Source: Porphyromonadaceae bacterium W3.11
Lineage (GTDB): Bacteria > Bacteroidota > Bacteroidia > Bacteroidales > Porphyromonadaceae
DNA length: 64,000 bases
Direction: 5' to 3'
Assembly (NCBI GenBank): GCA_030434245.1
Contig: JAUISX010000002.1
Location: forward strand, 62,001 to 126,000
The notes below the pieces were generated by a model that saw only the letters and a list, made by a program, of their open reading frames with translations, was not told where the DNA came from and did no database searches. Each line of letters starts with the position of its first letter. Within the stretch, counting starts at the first letter, position 1. The position numbers were made by a program, and so were the translations under genes. This document shows positions 32,271 to 41,386 of this stretch, piece after piece.

Positions 32271-34910
32271 ATGGAGCGTCCTAAAATCATAGCCAACTTA
32301 ATCCTCATTCTGCTCCTAATAAACTTGAGCAATATATCCTATGGGCAGGATCGTAAGACCATTGAGAAGGTCCTTCCTCTCGAGGCATATTGTACGATTC
32401 AGGTGATTAACGCACTCTCGAAAGAGCCTGAGCGTGATGTCCAGCTCTCATTAGTGCGTGACAGTCTGAGTTATAGCCATCCGATCACTACAAGCTATAA
32501 GGATGGCACGTCGGTACTTAATATTCACGTCAAAAAGAGAGAAAGCTTTGAAATCGTTATCCTAAGTAAGCCTGGATTTATCACAAGTTCATATAACTTT
32601 CAGCCTTACAAGCTAGGAGGGGACACGCTTAAGCTATACATACAGCCCAACCCTTATTTAATACCACAAGTAACCGTCGTCGGGCATAAAACGAAGTATA
32701 GTAGCGTTGACAATCCCGCTTATGAACTGGCGATGCGGATTGCGAGAGATGAGAAAGAAAGAAGACAAAAGTCGACTAGGAACTATTCTTTTAGGCAAAT
32801 TGATAACATCACGCTCTCTGCAGCTAATATAGATGCTGTGCAAAATTTCCTTGAATATGTAATACCCTTTTACCCTTCATATTTAATACCTTCAAAGATT
32901 GAAGATGAGATGATCTTGCCTTTGTCACATCGGGAGACCGTTAGAAGGGTTGGATACAATGCTAAGAAAAAGGTATTCAACCAAGATATCCAATTCAAGA
33001 AAACTATAGGCTTAGACCAGAACATCGATGATGGGACATTATCAATGGCTCTCTACGAACTCTTTCCTCCGATAGATCTATTCAAGAGGCACGTCCACAT
33101 GCTGGATACAGATATCCCATCTCCTTTATCTGACTTGGGCCGTTTTCACTATAAATATTATCTTACAGATACTATTATTCACCAAAGAAAGGTAGCACAG
33201 GTCCTAGAAGTCGTACCTCATTACCCTAATGAACCAAGCTTTCGTGGACAGTTTATTGTCACGATGGATAGTATCCCAAGATTGCTGAGGTGCGAGCTCA
33301 CATTCCCGCACTTCTCCAACATCAACTTCATTGAAAAGATGAGATTGATACAGAATTTTGACGCTTCTATATCAGAGAGATCTAACCTAAAGAATGAAGA
33401 ATTACTCGCTAATGTGCGGCTGTATCACAAAGTGCTCTCCGCTAACATCGATCATACCAGAAGCTACGATGAATATAACTACACTTCTCCTGACAGTGGA
33501 CTGATCTACTCTAAAATAAGGCTACGTGATAGTTCATCTGAGAAAGACTTAAAGGCATACAAAGATCAGAGTACGGGCAAGGATCTCCTCGTCTCTGATC
33601 ACGGATTAAAGCAATTCATGGTGAGGTTAAGAGAACATCCCACTCATAAATTCATTATGGAAGTAGCGGACGCTCTATCTGTTAATTATATCCGAACTCG
33701 CTGGAATAGTAATCTGATATATGGGGGTAGCCTGGTGGAAATAGGCCCTCTTAATAAACTGGTGGGATATGACTGGTTCAATGGTGCTAGGGTACAACTG
33801 GGAGGACGGACAACGGCACTACTTAACAAACGCAATTTCCTAAGTGGCTACATAGCTTACGCCACGGGCTCTGATAAAATCACCTTCCGAACGAAAGGGA
33901 TGCACAGCTTTAGACCCAAGCGGTACTATGCTGAGGAATTCCCTCGGCACGATATTTCACTGGCTTACGGCTATGAGCTATACTCCCCAGGCAACAGAAT
34001 TTTGAATAATGATGGGAATAATATTATCTTCAATGTGGGAGTACCACACCTGACTTACTTTTCGTACAGAAAGCTCCTAGAGGCTCGGTACCACTATGAT
34101 ATCGATTCGGCGTGGACTATTCAATTGTATTATAATCATGCGACTGATTATCCTGTAGGTGAACTCGAATACGTACGGGTACTTCCTGATAATAGCATTA
34201 TAAGGTATGAGTATCTAAGGGATGCGATGATCGGTACAGAAATACGCTGGTCTCCAGAAGAGGACATATTTCCGGGATCGATGCAGAGGGAAAACTGGTA
34301 TAAAAGACTAAGACAGACACATCCCATATTCACTTTCAAACTCGAATACGCATCGCCTAATCTAGGAGGTCAATATAAGCGGATACGTTCAGAGATATCC
34401 GTTGAGCAAAAACTATGGCTAGGTGCCTTTGGACGATTAGATTACAATATCAATGGAGGTAAGATATGGAGTTCAGTACCATTCCCATTCCTTTATGATC
34501 CACCGCTTAATAGGAATTTCTTCGTCAGGAGATTTAGCTTTAAGGGATTAAGAAGAAGAGAATATGTAGCAGATGAATGGATCTCTGCTTTTTGCGAATA
34601 CCACATGCGAGGCGTAATAGCAAATAGGCTGCCGCTCGTTAAGAAACTCAATCTAAGAGGAGTCCTTACGGTTAACCTCTTATGGGGAAATACGACAAAT
34701 AAAAATTCACAGGACTCTGGGAAAGAGCTATTCGTATTACCAAACATATCGACCGAAATGAGCTACAAGCACCCGTATATGGAAATGGGATTTGGTCTGG
34801 AGAATATTCTAAAGGTTGTCCGAATTGATGTGTATCGAAGACTAACCCCTATGGGACCTCACTCAACTGGCCCGTGGAATGTCAAAATGGGGCTCAACCT
34901 TAACTTCTAA
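32271..34910 (+). CDS. DUF5686 outer-membrane protein with carboxypeptidase-like regulatory domain
   Basis: The protein has 879 residues with a signal peptide (about 1-25). Residues ~35-130 resemble a carboxypeptidase D-like regulatory domain. The DUF5686 core begins at about 140 with KTKYSSVDNPAYELAMRIA, and the last ~350 residues are amphipathic strands of an outer-membrane barrel ending KMGLNLNF with terminal Phe. Members are widespread in Bacteroidetes and functionally uncharacterised; the layout resembles receptor-type proteins without a TonB plug. It lies 41 bases after cdaA in the same direction. A link to c-di-AMP signalling would be inference from position only. Confidence 0.87.
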   Translation: MERPKIIANLILILLLINLSNISYGQDRKTIEKVLPLEAYCTIQVINALSKEPERDVQLSLVRDSLSYSHPITTSYKDGTSVLNIHVKKRESFEIVILSKPGFITSSYNFQPYKLGGDTLKLYIQPNPYLIPQVTVVGHKTKYSSVDNPAYELAMRIARDEKERRQKSTRNYSFRQIDNITLSAANIDAVQNFLEYVIPFYPSYLIPSKIEDEMILPLSHRETVRRVGYNAKKKVFNQDIQFKKTIGLDQNIDDGTLSMALYELFPPIDLFKRHVHMLDTDIPSPLSDLGRFHYKYYLTDTIIHQRKVAQVLEVVPHYPNEPSFRGQFIVTMDSIPRLLRCELTFPHFSNINFIEKMRLIQNFDASISERSNLKNEELLANVRLYHKVLSANIDHTRSYDEYNYTSPDSGLIYSKIRLRDSSSEKDLKAYKDQSTGKDLLVSDHGLKQFMVRLREHPTHKFIMEVADALSVNYIRTRWNSNLIYGGSLVEIGPLNKLVGYDWFNGARVQLGGRTTALLNKRNFLSGYIAYATGSDKITFRTKGMHSFRPKRYYAEEFPRHDISLAYGYELYSPGNRILNNDGNNIIFNVGVPHLTYFSYRKLLEARYHYDIDSAWTIQLYYNHATDYPVGELEYVRVLPDNSIIRYEYLRDAMIGTEIRWSPEEDIFPGSMQRENWYKRLRQTHPIFTFKLEYASPNLGGQYKRIRSEISVEQKLWLGAFGRLDYNINGGKIWSSVPFPFLYDPPLNRNFFVRRFSFKGLRRREYVADEWISAFCEYHMRGVIANRLPLVKKLNLRGVLTVNLLWGNTTNKNSQDSGKELFVLPNISTEMSYKHPYMEMGFGLENILKVVRIDVYRRLTPMGPHSTGPWNVKMGLNLNF

Positions 34911-34923
34911 AGGGTTGGAGGAA

Positions 34924-35673
34924 TCACCGATGAAAGATAAGACGGAAGGTGATATAAAAGTGGGCGAATAGGGTAGGCATAATGCCAAAGTGCTTTCGCA
35001 TAATCTTAAACCGCTCTACCAAGGAGGCTCTACGATGCTGAGTCGTCATCCCTTCGGATAAATAATCTGTGAGAACCAAACCACTATAATAATTACTTCG
35101 GGATCGACCTAGGATGTTCAAGCACCAATCATAATCACTTGAATACCGATAGCTCTCATCATACATTGGAGCCAAGTCACGCTTGGGATAAAATGATTGA
35201 TGACAAACCAACATTCCCCTCAAAAAACTTCTTTTCGTCAATTTCTTAGGAGCAGATAATCGTCGAGGTCTTAGGTAGTTCCCAACATTATCCACCAAAT
35301 TGGTTTGCCCATAAAGGACGTCGGGCCTTTGTGAACCTATAGAAGCAAACAAATCCGATAATGTACTGGGAGCGTGGAAGCAATCCCCTGCATTCATAAA
35401 GCAGAGATACTCGCCTTTTGCCATCTTTATACCCTTATTCATAGCATTATATATCCCAGTATCAGGCTCGCTGATCCACTGGTCCACCTCAGCCCTTCTC
35501 TCATGAATAATTTGCAAGGTTCCATCCTCAGAAGCCCCATCAATGATGATATATTCAAAGTTGCGAAAGGTCTGCTCGGCTACAGAATCCATAGTCCGAA
35601 CCAGAGCTTGATCCGCATTATAACAGACCGTAATGATGGATAGTAAAACTCTTTCTAACTTAGCTCCTTGCAT
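34924..35673 (-). CDS. Glycosyltransferase family 2 protein
   Basis: The protein has 249 residues from the ATG at 35673. An in-frame ATG at 35742 would place the start inside the tRNA-Arg gene and add 23 residues ahead of the conserved first strand, so I reject it. GT-A features are clear: LLSIITVCYNADQALVRTM, IIIDGASEDGTLQII, EPDTGIYNAMNKGI, and FMNAGDCF in place of the DxD motif. Such WcaA-like enzymes add sugars to surface polysaccharide or lipid-linked glycans. It stands alone, convergent with the DUF5686 gene with only 13 bases between stops. Donor and acceptor are unknown. Confidence 0.88.
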   Translation of the reverse strand: MQGAKLERVLLSIITVCYNADQALVRTMDSVAEQTFRNFEYIIIDGASEDGTLQIIHERRAEVDQWISEPDTGIYNAMNKGIKMAKGEYLCFMNAGDCFHAPSTLSDLFASIGSQRPDVLYGQTNLVDNVGNYLRPRRLSAPKKLTKRSFLRGMLVCHQSFYPKRDLAPMYDESYRYSSDYDWCLNILGRSRSNYYSGLVLTDYLSEGMTTQHRRASLVERFKIMRKHFGIMPTLFAHFYITFRLIFHR

Positions 35674-35698
35674 ATCACTCAGAAAAATCGTATTTTTG
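35668..35698 (+). promoter_or_regulatory. Promoter of tRNA-Arg(CCT)
   Basis: TTG (35668-35670), 20-base spacer, TATTTTTG (35691-35698), 17 bases before the tRNA. The -33 element overlaps the first codons of the divergent glycosyltransferase gene. Confidence 0.75.
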
Positions 35699-35715
35699 CA
35701 TTCAAATATAACCTT

Positions 35716-35787
35716 GGCCCTGTAGTTCAACGGATAGAACAAAAGTTTCCTAAACTTTAGATATGGGTTCGATTCCCGTCGGGGCTA
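35716..35787 (+). tRNA. tRNA-Arg (anticodon CCT)
   Basis: A 72-nt cloverleaf: acceptor GGCCCTG pairing with CGGGGCT (two wobbles), D arm GTTC/GAAC, anticodon stem AAAGT/ACTTT with loop TTCCTAA (anticodon CCT, reads AGG), variable loop AGAT, T arm ATGGG-TTCGATT-CCCGT, discriminator A. CCA is not encoded. It has its own promoter and a strong terminator. Confidence 0.95.
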
Positions 35788-35793
35788 CTTTTA

Positions 35794-35845
35794 TGAGACC
35801 GCTTCTATTATTGGTTGATGCCAATACGAAGCGGTTTCATTTTTT
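35794..35845 (+). terminator. Rho-independent terminator of tRNA-Arg
   Basis: TGAGACCGCTTC (35794-35805) pairs with GAAGCGGTTTCA (35828-35839) with one wobble; an inner TATTGG/CCAATA extends it. A run of six T follows. Confidence 0.9.
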
Positions 35846-35893
35846 GTCTTACGCACTCCAAGCCCCCCTACAGATCATGCCTACTACCTAATC

Positions 35894-37774
35894 TTAATGA
35901 AAACGCCTCTCTAATTCTATAGGAGTAATAATCGTGATCGTATTCTGACCATCAGGTGTCATTAAATACTCAGGAAGGGTATATAATTCCTGCAATAACT
36001 CTTGTGCTTGTACAGGTGAAAGCTTAGAACGTACAGTCTGCTTGACCTTAAAATTAATGAGTTTACGAACCAGCATATCAGTCAACACATCTTCGCTAGA
36101 TTTTAATGTACCTTGACACTCACTTAAAATTTGCTGCAATAACTCCTCCTCTGCACCAGCAGAGATCCCCTCGGGGACAGCATTAATGGCAAAAGAGTTA
36201 TCTCCCATGTGTGAGAGGTCAAAGCCAAGTGTATTTAGTGTAGCTAAGTGACGGTTAAGCAACTCGGCATCCTTAGCACTAAGCTCAATCAATGAGGGGA
36301 AAAGCAAACTATGTGATACCGCAACGCCCTTCATCAGACCACGTTTCATACGTTCATAAAGCACCTTGTATCTCACTCTATCTATATCTGCGACGACCAA
36401 GCCTTTTGCTGAGGGATAGACGGCATAATGATCATATAGAGTAGGTGTCGGGATGACATCATCCTGTCGATCATAATGAACCTCCTCTATAGGCGCCTTC
36501 TGATCTAAATGGTCTATCAGTGAGGACTGCGTTGCCTTACGTGCCGAACGCTTACCTTCAAAATTATCATAGAACTTATCCCAATCAGAAAGATCCGGCA
36601 TCTGAAAATCATTTCCTCTGAGGAGTATGTCCAGATCGACGGGTGGCTCTTCCTTACTCTTATTCATCTTACTCTCTAGGATCAAGACATCGGATGTGAT
36701 AGGAGGCTCCACAAGGGCTTCAGATGGCATAGTATGAGCAACAGGGATAGACTCATCCCTATCAAAGTCCAAGTTCGGAACAGCTGCACCAGCCATCAAT
36801 ACTTCTCGGACAGCAGAATACAGAATGGTTGAAATCTCTTGCTCTGCAGCGAACTTAATCTCCGTCTTTGTTGGCGAGATATTAACGTCGATACTGCTGG
36901 GATCAACAGTAAAAAATAAAAAATACTCAGGATACTCTCCAGATGGTATCATACTGCCATAGGCATTAAGTATCATACGATGAAAGAGGCTATGCTTCAT
37001 GTAACGTTCGTTCACAAAGAAGTACTGCTGCATCCCACGCTTTCTGGTAGCAGAGACCTTAGTCACAAAGCCCGTAATATGAACCAAAGGGGTATCTATA
37101 TCTACAGGTAAGAGACTACTCTCAAATCGCTTACCAAATAGATTAATCAAACGCTGCTTGACACTAGAGGGCTTGAGCTCAAATGTCGTTACCTCATTAT
37201 GCCTCAGCGTAAAGGCAACCTGCGGACGCACAGCTGCTACATTCTCAACTTCACTGACAATGTGTCTATACTCTGTCTCATCTCGCTTCAAAAACTTTCG
37301 GCGAGCTGGAACATTAAAAAAGAGATGTTTGACAGAGAAGTTAGCCCCTTGGGCACAAATAGCAGGCTGACTATCCACAACCTTTGAAGCTTCTAAATCC
37401 AGACGAATACCTTGCTCACAATCCTCTGCACGTGTCTGCAACGTAATATGTGAAACAGCAGCGATGCTCGGCAACGCCTCGCCACGAAACCCCATGGTGG
37501 TCAGAGCAAAGAGATCATCGGCAGATGAAATCTTCGAAGTGGCATGCCTCTCGAAAGCCATACGGGCATCCATTGGAGCCATCCCTTTACCATTATCAAT
37601 GACTTGAATGAGGGTCTTTCCCGCGTCTTTTATATCAATAAATATCTCAGTTGCACCAGCATCTACCGCATTTTCGACTAACTCTTTTACGACAGAAGAT
37701 GGTCTCTGGATAACCTCACCTGCAGCTATTTGATTGGCAATATTATCAGGTAAAAGTTTAATCAAACTGTCCAT
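35894..37774 (-). CDS. mutL: DNA mismatch repair protein MutL
   Basis: The protein has 626 residues. The N-terminal GHKL ATPase is intact: LPDNIANQIAAGEVIQRPSS, ELVENAVDAGATEIFI, DNGKGM, RHATSKI and TMGFRGEALPSI. The middle transducer region and a low-complexity linker (about 335-430) lead to the C-terminal dimerisation domain. The endonuclease motif DQHA(x2)E(x4)E is not recognisable; the matching place reads ADIDRVRYKVLYERM, and the last metal motif reads TPDGQNT in place of CPHGRPT. It couples MutS mismatch recognition to excision. It is the last gene of the 44616-35894 run, 11 bases after the small membrane protein. Confidence 0.94.
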   Translation of the reverse strand: MDSLIKLLPDNIANQIAAGEVIQRPSSVVKELVENAVDAGATEIFIDIKDAGKTLIQVIDNGKGMAPMDARMAFERHATSKISSADDLFALTTMGFRGEALPSIAAVSHITLQTRAEDCEQGIRLDLEASKVVDSQPAICAQGANFSVKHLFFNVPARRKFLKRDETEYRHIVSEVENVAAVRPQVAFTLRHNEVTTFELKPSSVKQRLINLFGKRFESSLLPVDIDTPLVHITGFVTKVSATRKRGMQQYFFVNERYMKHSLFHRMILNAYGSMIPSGEYPEYFLFFTVDPSSIDVNISPTKTEIKFAAEQEISTILYSAVREVLMAGAAVPNLDFDRDESIPVAHTMPSEALVEPPITSDVLILESKMNKSKEEPPVDLDILLRGNDFQMPDLSDWDKFYDNFEGKRSARKATQSSLIDHLDQKAPIEEVHYDRQDDVIPTPTLYDHYAVYPSAKGLVVADIDRVRYKVLYERMKRGLMKGVAVSHSLLFPSLIELSAKDAELLNRHLATLNTLGFDLSHMGDNSFAINAVPEGISAGAEEELLQQILSECQGTLKSSEDVLTDMLVRKLINFKVKQTVRSKLSPVQAQELLQELYTLPEYLMTPDGQNTITIITPIELERRFH

Positions 37775-37785
37775 AGAATTTCACA

Positions 37786-38136
37786 TCAGAGCCATGAAAA
37801 CATATACTTAAAGAAACCCAGACCGAGGTGATTGAATAACCATACGAGGAAAACAATCGCAAGAGTTAAGAAAAGAATTAGCTTACGGTTCTTCTCACTT
37901 ACAGTCTCTCTCACAGACTCATCATCACCAAACTTAGCCAATACCTCCGACTGACGTCTTGCAGATCTGCGAATATTCTCCTTCACCTCCTCCGGATCTA
38001 TCTCCCCATTAGACTCAAGCTTATGTTTAGCTCGCCTAATTTTCTTATCTAACTCCTCCTTTTTTGGATCATAGTATCGATAAACATATCTAAACTTAGA
38101 GGGCTTTCTCTGTTTATAAAAACTTCCTATTCCCAT
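37786..38136 (-). CDS. Small single-pass membrane protein, unknown
   Basis: The protein has 116 residues: a basic, charged cytoplasmic part starting MGIGSFYKQRKPSKFRYVYRYYDP (key feature: Arg/Lys/Tyr-rich), a helical region with many Lys/Glu, and one membrane helix at about 85-110 followed by a short tail. It resembles small conserved Bacteroidales proteins without a named function. It lies 1 base after the OstA-like gene and 11 bases before mutL, so it is made with both. Confidence 0.72.
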   Translation of the reverse strand: MGIGSFYKQRKPSKFRYVYRYYDPKKEELDKKIRRAKHKLESNGEIDPEEVKENIRRSARRQSEVLAKFGDDESVRETVSEKNRKLILFLTLAIVFLVWLFNHLGLGFFKYMFSWL

Positions 38137-38137
38137 C

Positions 38138-39988
38138 TTACTGTTTTTCCTTTTTTGTATTTGTCGTACTAATGTCTCTTGGGGTCTGCTCCGGGATCAT
38201 TTCCTTGGCGTTTTCAATGACTTTATCATCGCTTTCTTTCAGCTCCTCGATAACCTTCTGCCCTTGCTCTAATGCATCATCGCTTTCTAACAAAGGCTTC
38301 TCCATGGAGTCCTCAGCCTCATCTTTATCCGTACCCCCTCCTACCTTTGGGGTTATTCTAAATATATCTTGAAAACCCGTAGGTCGGCCTTCTGGAAACC
38401 AGACAAAGTCAGGAAAGGTTAATTGATCTGACTCTAGTAAGAAAACCGGTGTCATTCTTGCAGCCGTCTTTGGAGTCATTTTTATTTTTACAATCTCCTC
38501 ATTCTCAAAGAGCATGAAGATCTTACTACTCTGGGTGCGTGTTAGTTCCTGAGGAACGCTGTCAGGCGAAAGACTGATGTATATGGCCTCCGAGTTCCCA
38601 TCCGTCCAGAGGGAGTCCATCTTATTATCCGAAAAGTAAGCCATCATTTCACGACCCCTCATCTGGTCAAAATACTTTTCATCCAACTGATTACTAGCAA
38701 AGGCATTCTCTCGAATATGTACACGCTCTAGCCCCTCGCCTTTTAGGTAGATGGTGATAGAGTCTCCTGTCACTTGAGATTTTCCTGACCACATAAATGG
38801 GTGTCCGAGACAGTTCATTAGGGAGTCCGCAGTATTGTAAATAATCGAGTCTGAAACCGCTTGTATATCCTTTCTATACAATCTAACGTTACCCAGGCCC
38901 TTGTACAGAGAAGCCACAGAGTCCACCTTACGCATCTCAAGTAGATGTGCATGGACATACAGCGTATCCTCAGAGGAATAATCTGAAATATACGCCCGCT
39001 CACGAGCTAGGCCATGTCCTGTATCCTCATGATACTCTGCATAATCGCCACGCAAAGAGGCATGCTCTACCGTATCTTTTAGCTCTACGTTCTTGAACAT
39101 CTCCACCAGCTGCCCTACCCTGTCATAGAAGATTGAATCTCCTGTCATCCATCTAGTGCCGGACTCTATCACGGGCTTATCCATTAGATAAGCTCTATCC
39201 CTATCAGTGTCATAGAGCCCTCTTGTGGCATGTATCACTCCACTATCGCCCACAATCTCAGTAGGCCCTAATATGGTAGCAATCTTAGTCTCGGTATCAT
39301 AATTTAGTGTGTCTGAGCGTAAAATAAAGTTGGGGTTCTCCAACACAACACTGTCATTAAAGATAGCACACTTTGTAGCCGTCGAGTACTCCCCATAAAC
39401 CGAGGATAGAATATTAAGGGTATCAACAATGGATCCATAATCGAAGTAATATCCTACACCAGCCTCCCTATCATAGTCTAGGCTGTCGGTATAGAGTGTA
39501 TTATCACCATGCTCCATCCGCACCAGCTCCCTCAGCCGAGCGAGCATTATTTGCCCATCATAATCCAGATAATTACAGTATATGAAGAGAGAGTCTCCCT
39601 GCTCTATACGGACGTTGCCATAAGCTTCAAATCTATTGTCCGCTTCATACATAAGAGCACTGTCACAGAACATTAGAGCATCTTTATGCCTAAACTGGAC
39701 ATTACCTACTAAGATCTGAGCATCAGGATTGATCTCTTTATCAAAACGCCAAACATCTACATGCTCTATGAAGATTCTCTCTTTACCACCACTATTAGCT
39801 GCATTAGAGAGTTTTACCGAATCAATAGCAGTATTACGCTTCAATGGGGGTACTGTATCAGCAAAGCCACCAGGCAAAAAGCTCCTACCCAAGCCAGTAT
39901 TACTGGCCTGAGAAGCGAGCAACAGTAACATCAATAATGCTACCGTCGTGATGATTTGCCTCCTTACCCTTGCTGTTTTCATACCCAA
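38138..39988 (-). CDS. OstA-like (LptA/LptD N-terminal type) LPS transport protein
   Basis: The protein has 616 residues with an N-terminal signal or anchor (about 10-30). The body from about 70 to 500 is a long series of beta-jellyroll repeats in the OstA/LptA style, with repeated 'LMFCDSALMYEADNRFEAYG'-like turns (D-S-L-x-Y-D) that match the OstA_2 family of Bacteroidetes. Such proteins form the periplasmic groove that carries lipopolysaccharide to the outer membrane. The C-terminus is an acidic tail. It follows the SurA-like gene by 8 bases, in line with outer-membrane biogenesis; lpxB is elsewhere in the window. Confidence 0.87.
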   Translation of the reverse strand: MGMKTARVRRQIITTVALLMLLLLASQASNTGLGRSFLPGGFADTVPPLKRNTAIDSVKLSNAANSGGKERIFIEHVDVWRFDKEINPDAQILVGNVQFRHKDALMFCDSALMYEADNRFEAYGNVRIEQGDSLFIYCNYLDYDGQIMLARLRELVRMEHGDNTLYTDSLDYDREAGVGYYFDYGSIVDTLNILSSVYGEYSTATKCAIFNDSVVLENPNFILRSDTLNYDTETKIATILGPTEIVGDSGVIHATRGLYDTDRDRAYLMDKPVIESGTRWMTGDSIFYDRVGQLVEMFKNVELKDTVEHASLRGDYAEYHEDTGHGLARERAYISDYSSEDTLYVHAHLLEMRKVDSVASLYKGLGNVRLYRKDIQAVSDSIIYNTADSLMNCLGHPFMWSGKSQVTGDSITIYLKGEGLERVHIRENAFASNQLDEKYFDQMRGREMMAYFSDNKMDSLWTDGNSEAIYISLSPDSVPQELTRTQSSKIFMLFENEEIVKIKMTPKTAARMTPVFLLESDQLTFPDFVWFPEGRPTGFQDIFRITPKVGGGTDKDEAEDSMEKPLLESDDALEQGQKVIEELKESDDKVIENAKEMIPEQTPRDISTTNTKKEKQ

Positions 39989-39996
39989 GACCGTTA

Positions 39997-41376
39997 TTAC
40001 TTACTACCCCACCCTGGGTACTTAAAGTCACAGTGCTGATATCGAGGGCTAATCCTAGTATAGGTACTCTTTTGTTTCTTTTTAATCCACTCCTCTAGTA
40101 CCTCGTCTTGCTTCTTATTTAGCACGATTTGTTTAATGACTTGATAGTCATCTACCACATTCGCACGATGTCCTGCGATTCGCTTCTTCAATAAGACTAC
40201 GGCAACGACAGTATTACTATCCTTATTCGTCATGGTAAAGGGTTTAGAGATATCCCCTTCTTTTAGATTAGCCACCACAGGAGACATCTCTTGAGGTAGA
40301 TCCTCCATAGCAAATCGAGAGGTCCCGAAGTGGTTACTCTTTTGCTTATCATTTACCATCTGTCCATTACCCAAGCGGGTATTCTCGTCAGACGAAAATA
40401 ATCGAGCTGCTACACCAAAGTCTAAACTATCGGCCTTAATCTGACCCACGATGGAGTCCATCAAGGCAGTGGTCTTAGATAGCTCCTCTACACCTACTTC
40501 TGGACGAAGCATAATGTGTCGGACATTAATCTTATCATCCTGCTTATCAATCAACTGCATGATATGATATCCTCGAGCTGTCTTAACGATTCTAGAGACT
40601 TTTTTGGTATCGTTCAGACCAAAAGCTACGTTCGCAAACTCAGGCTCTAACTCGGCACGTCCTACCATGCCTATCTCTCCACCCTTTAGTGCGGTAGCAT
40701 TGTCGTTAGAATAGATTCGTGCCAAGGTTTCGAAATCAGACTTTCCAGAGTTAATATCATTAGTAAATCCTATTAACCGCTCCTTAATCCTATCCACTTC
40801 ACTAAAAGGAATCTTAGGCTCTAAGGTAATAATCTGCACCTCGACCGTCTGTGGCATGAATGGCAAACTATCCTTATTCACCACATCATAATATCGATTA
40901 ACCTCTGAAGGGGAGACCTTTACGTCACCTATAAGCTTCTGCTGCATCTGCATCACACGATACTCATCAGTGACAACCTTAGTACGCTCCTCTCTGATCT
41001 GAGACATATTCCTACCTAGGTACTCTTCCACCTTGTCCCGACTACCTAACTCGTTAGTGACCGCCTCTATCCACTGAGATACAGACTGATTTACCATACC
41101 TGGGTTCACGAAGATACTATCTATATCAGCTTGATTAAGGAAAAGCTTCTGCACCGCCATCTGCTCAGGGATAACACATCTTGCATTCCCAGACATACGC
41201 TCTCCCATGGATTCGTAATAAAGACGTTGGCGTTCGATATCAGAGAGTAAAATATACTCATCACCGATGACCCACGCAATTTCATCTATGACATTATTCT
41301 TAGACTGAGCTAATACCAGCTGTGGGAATAGGGCTAATAATGCCGCTATTAGTAATACTTTCTTTAGGTTCTTCAT
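39997..41376 (-). CDS. SurA-like periplasmic peptidyl-prolyl isomerase
   Basis: The protein has 459 residues with a signal peptide ending VLAQ (about 24). The N-terminal SurA-type chaperone region starts NNVIDEIAWVIGDEYILLSDI. Two parvulin (rotamase) modules follow: about 178-280 (ARIYSNDNATALKGGEIGMV) and about 285-395 (RHIMLRP, LFSSDENTRLGNGQMV). It helps outer-membrane proteins fold in the periplasm. It sits between glnS (10 bases) and the OstA-like gene (8 bases); the company of LPS and lipid transport genes supports an envelope role. Confidence 0.9.
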   Translation of the reverse strand: MKNLKKVLLIAALLALFPQLVLAQSKNNVIDEIAWVIGDEYILLSDIERQRLYYESMGERMSGNARCVIPEQMAVQKLFLNQADIDSIFVNPGMVNQSVSQWIEAVTNELGSRDKVEEYLGRNMSQIREERTKVVTDEYRVMQMQQKLIGDVKVSPSEVNRYYDVVNKDSLPFMPQTVEVQIITLEPKIPFSEVDRIKERLIGFTNDINSGKSDFETLARIYSNDNATALKGGEIGMVGRAELEPEFANVAFGLNDTKKVSRIVKTARGYHIMQLIDKQDDKINVRHIMLRPEVGVEELSKTTALMDSIVGQIKADSLDFGVAARLFSSDENTRLGNGQMVNDKQKSNHFGTSRFAMEDLPQEMSPVVANLKEGDISKPFTMTNKDSNTVVAVVLLKKRIAGHRANVVDDYQVIKQIVLNKKQDEVLEEWIKKKQKSTYTRISPRYQHCDFKYPGWGSK

Positions 41377-41386
41377 ACCACTCTAA

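Noticed and set aside
35674-35742. Longer start of the glycosyltransferase
   Set aside because: It would begin inside the tRNA-Arg gene on the opposite strand and precede the conserved first strand by an unconserved stretch.
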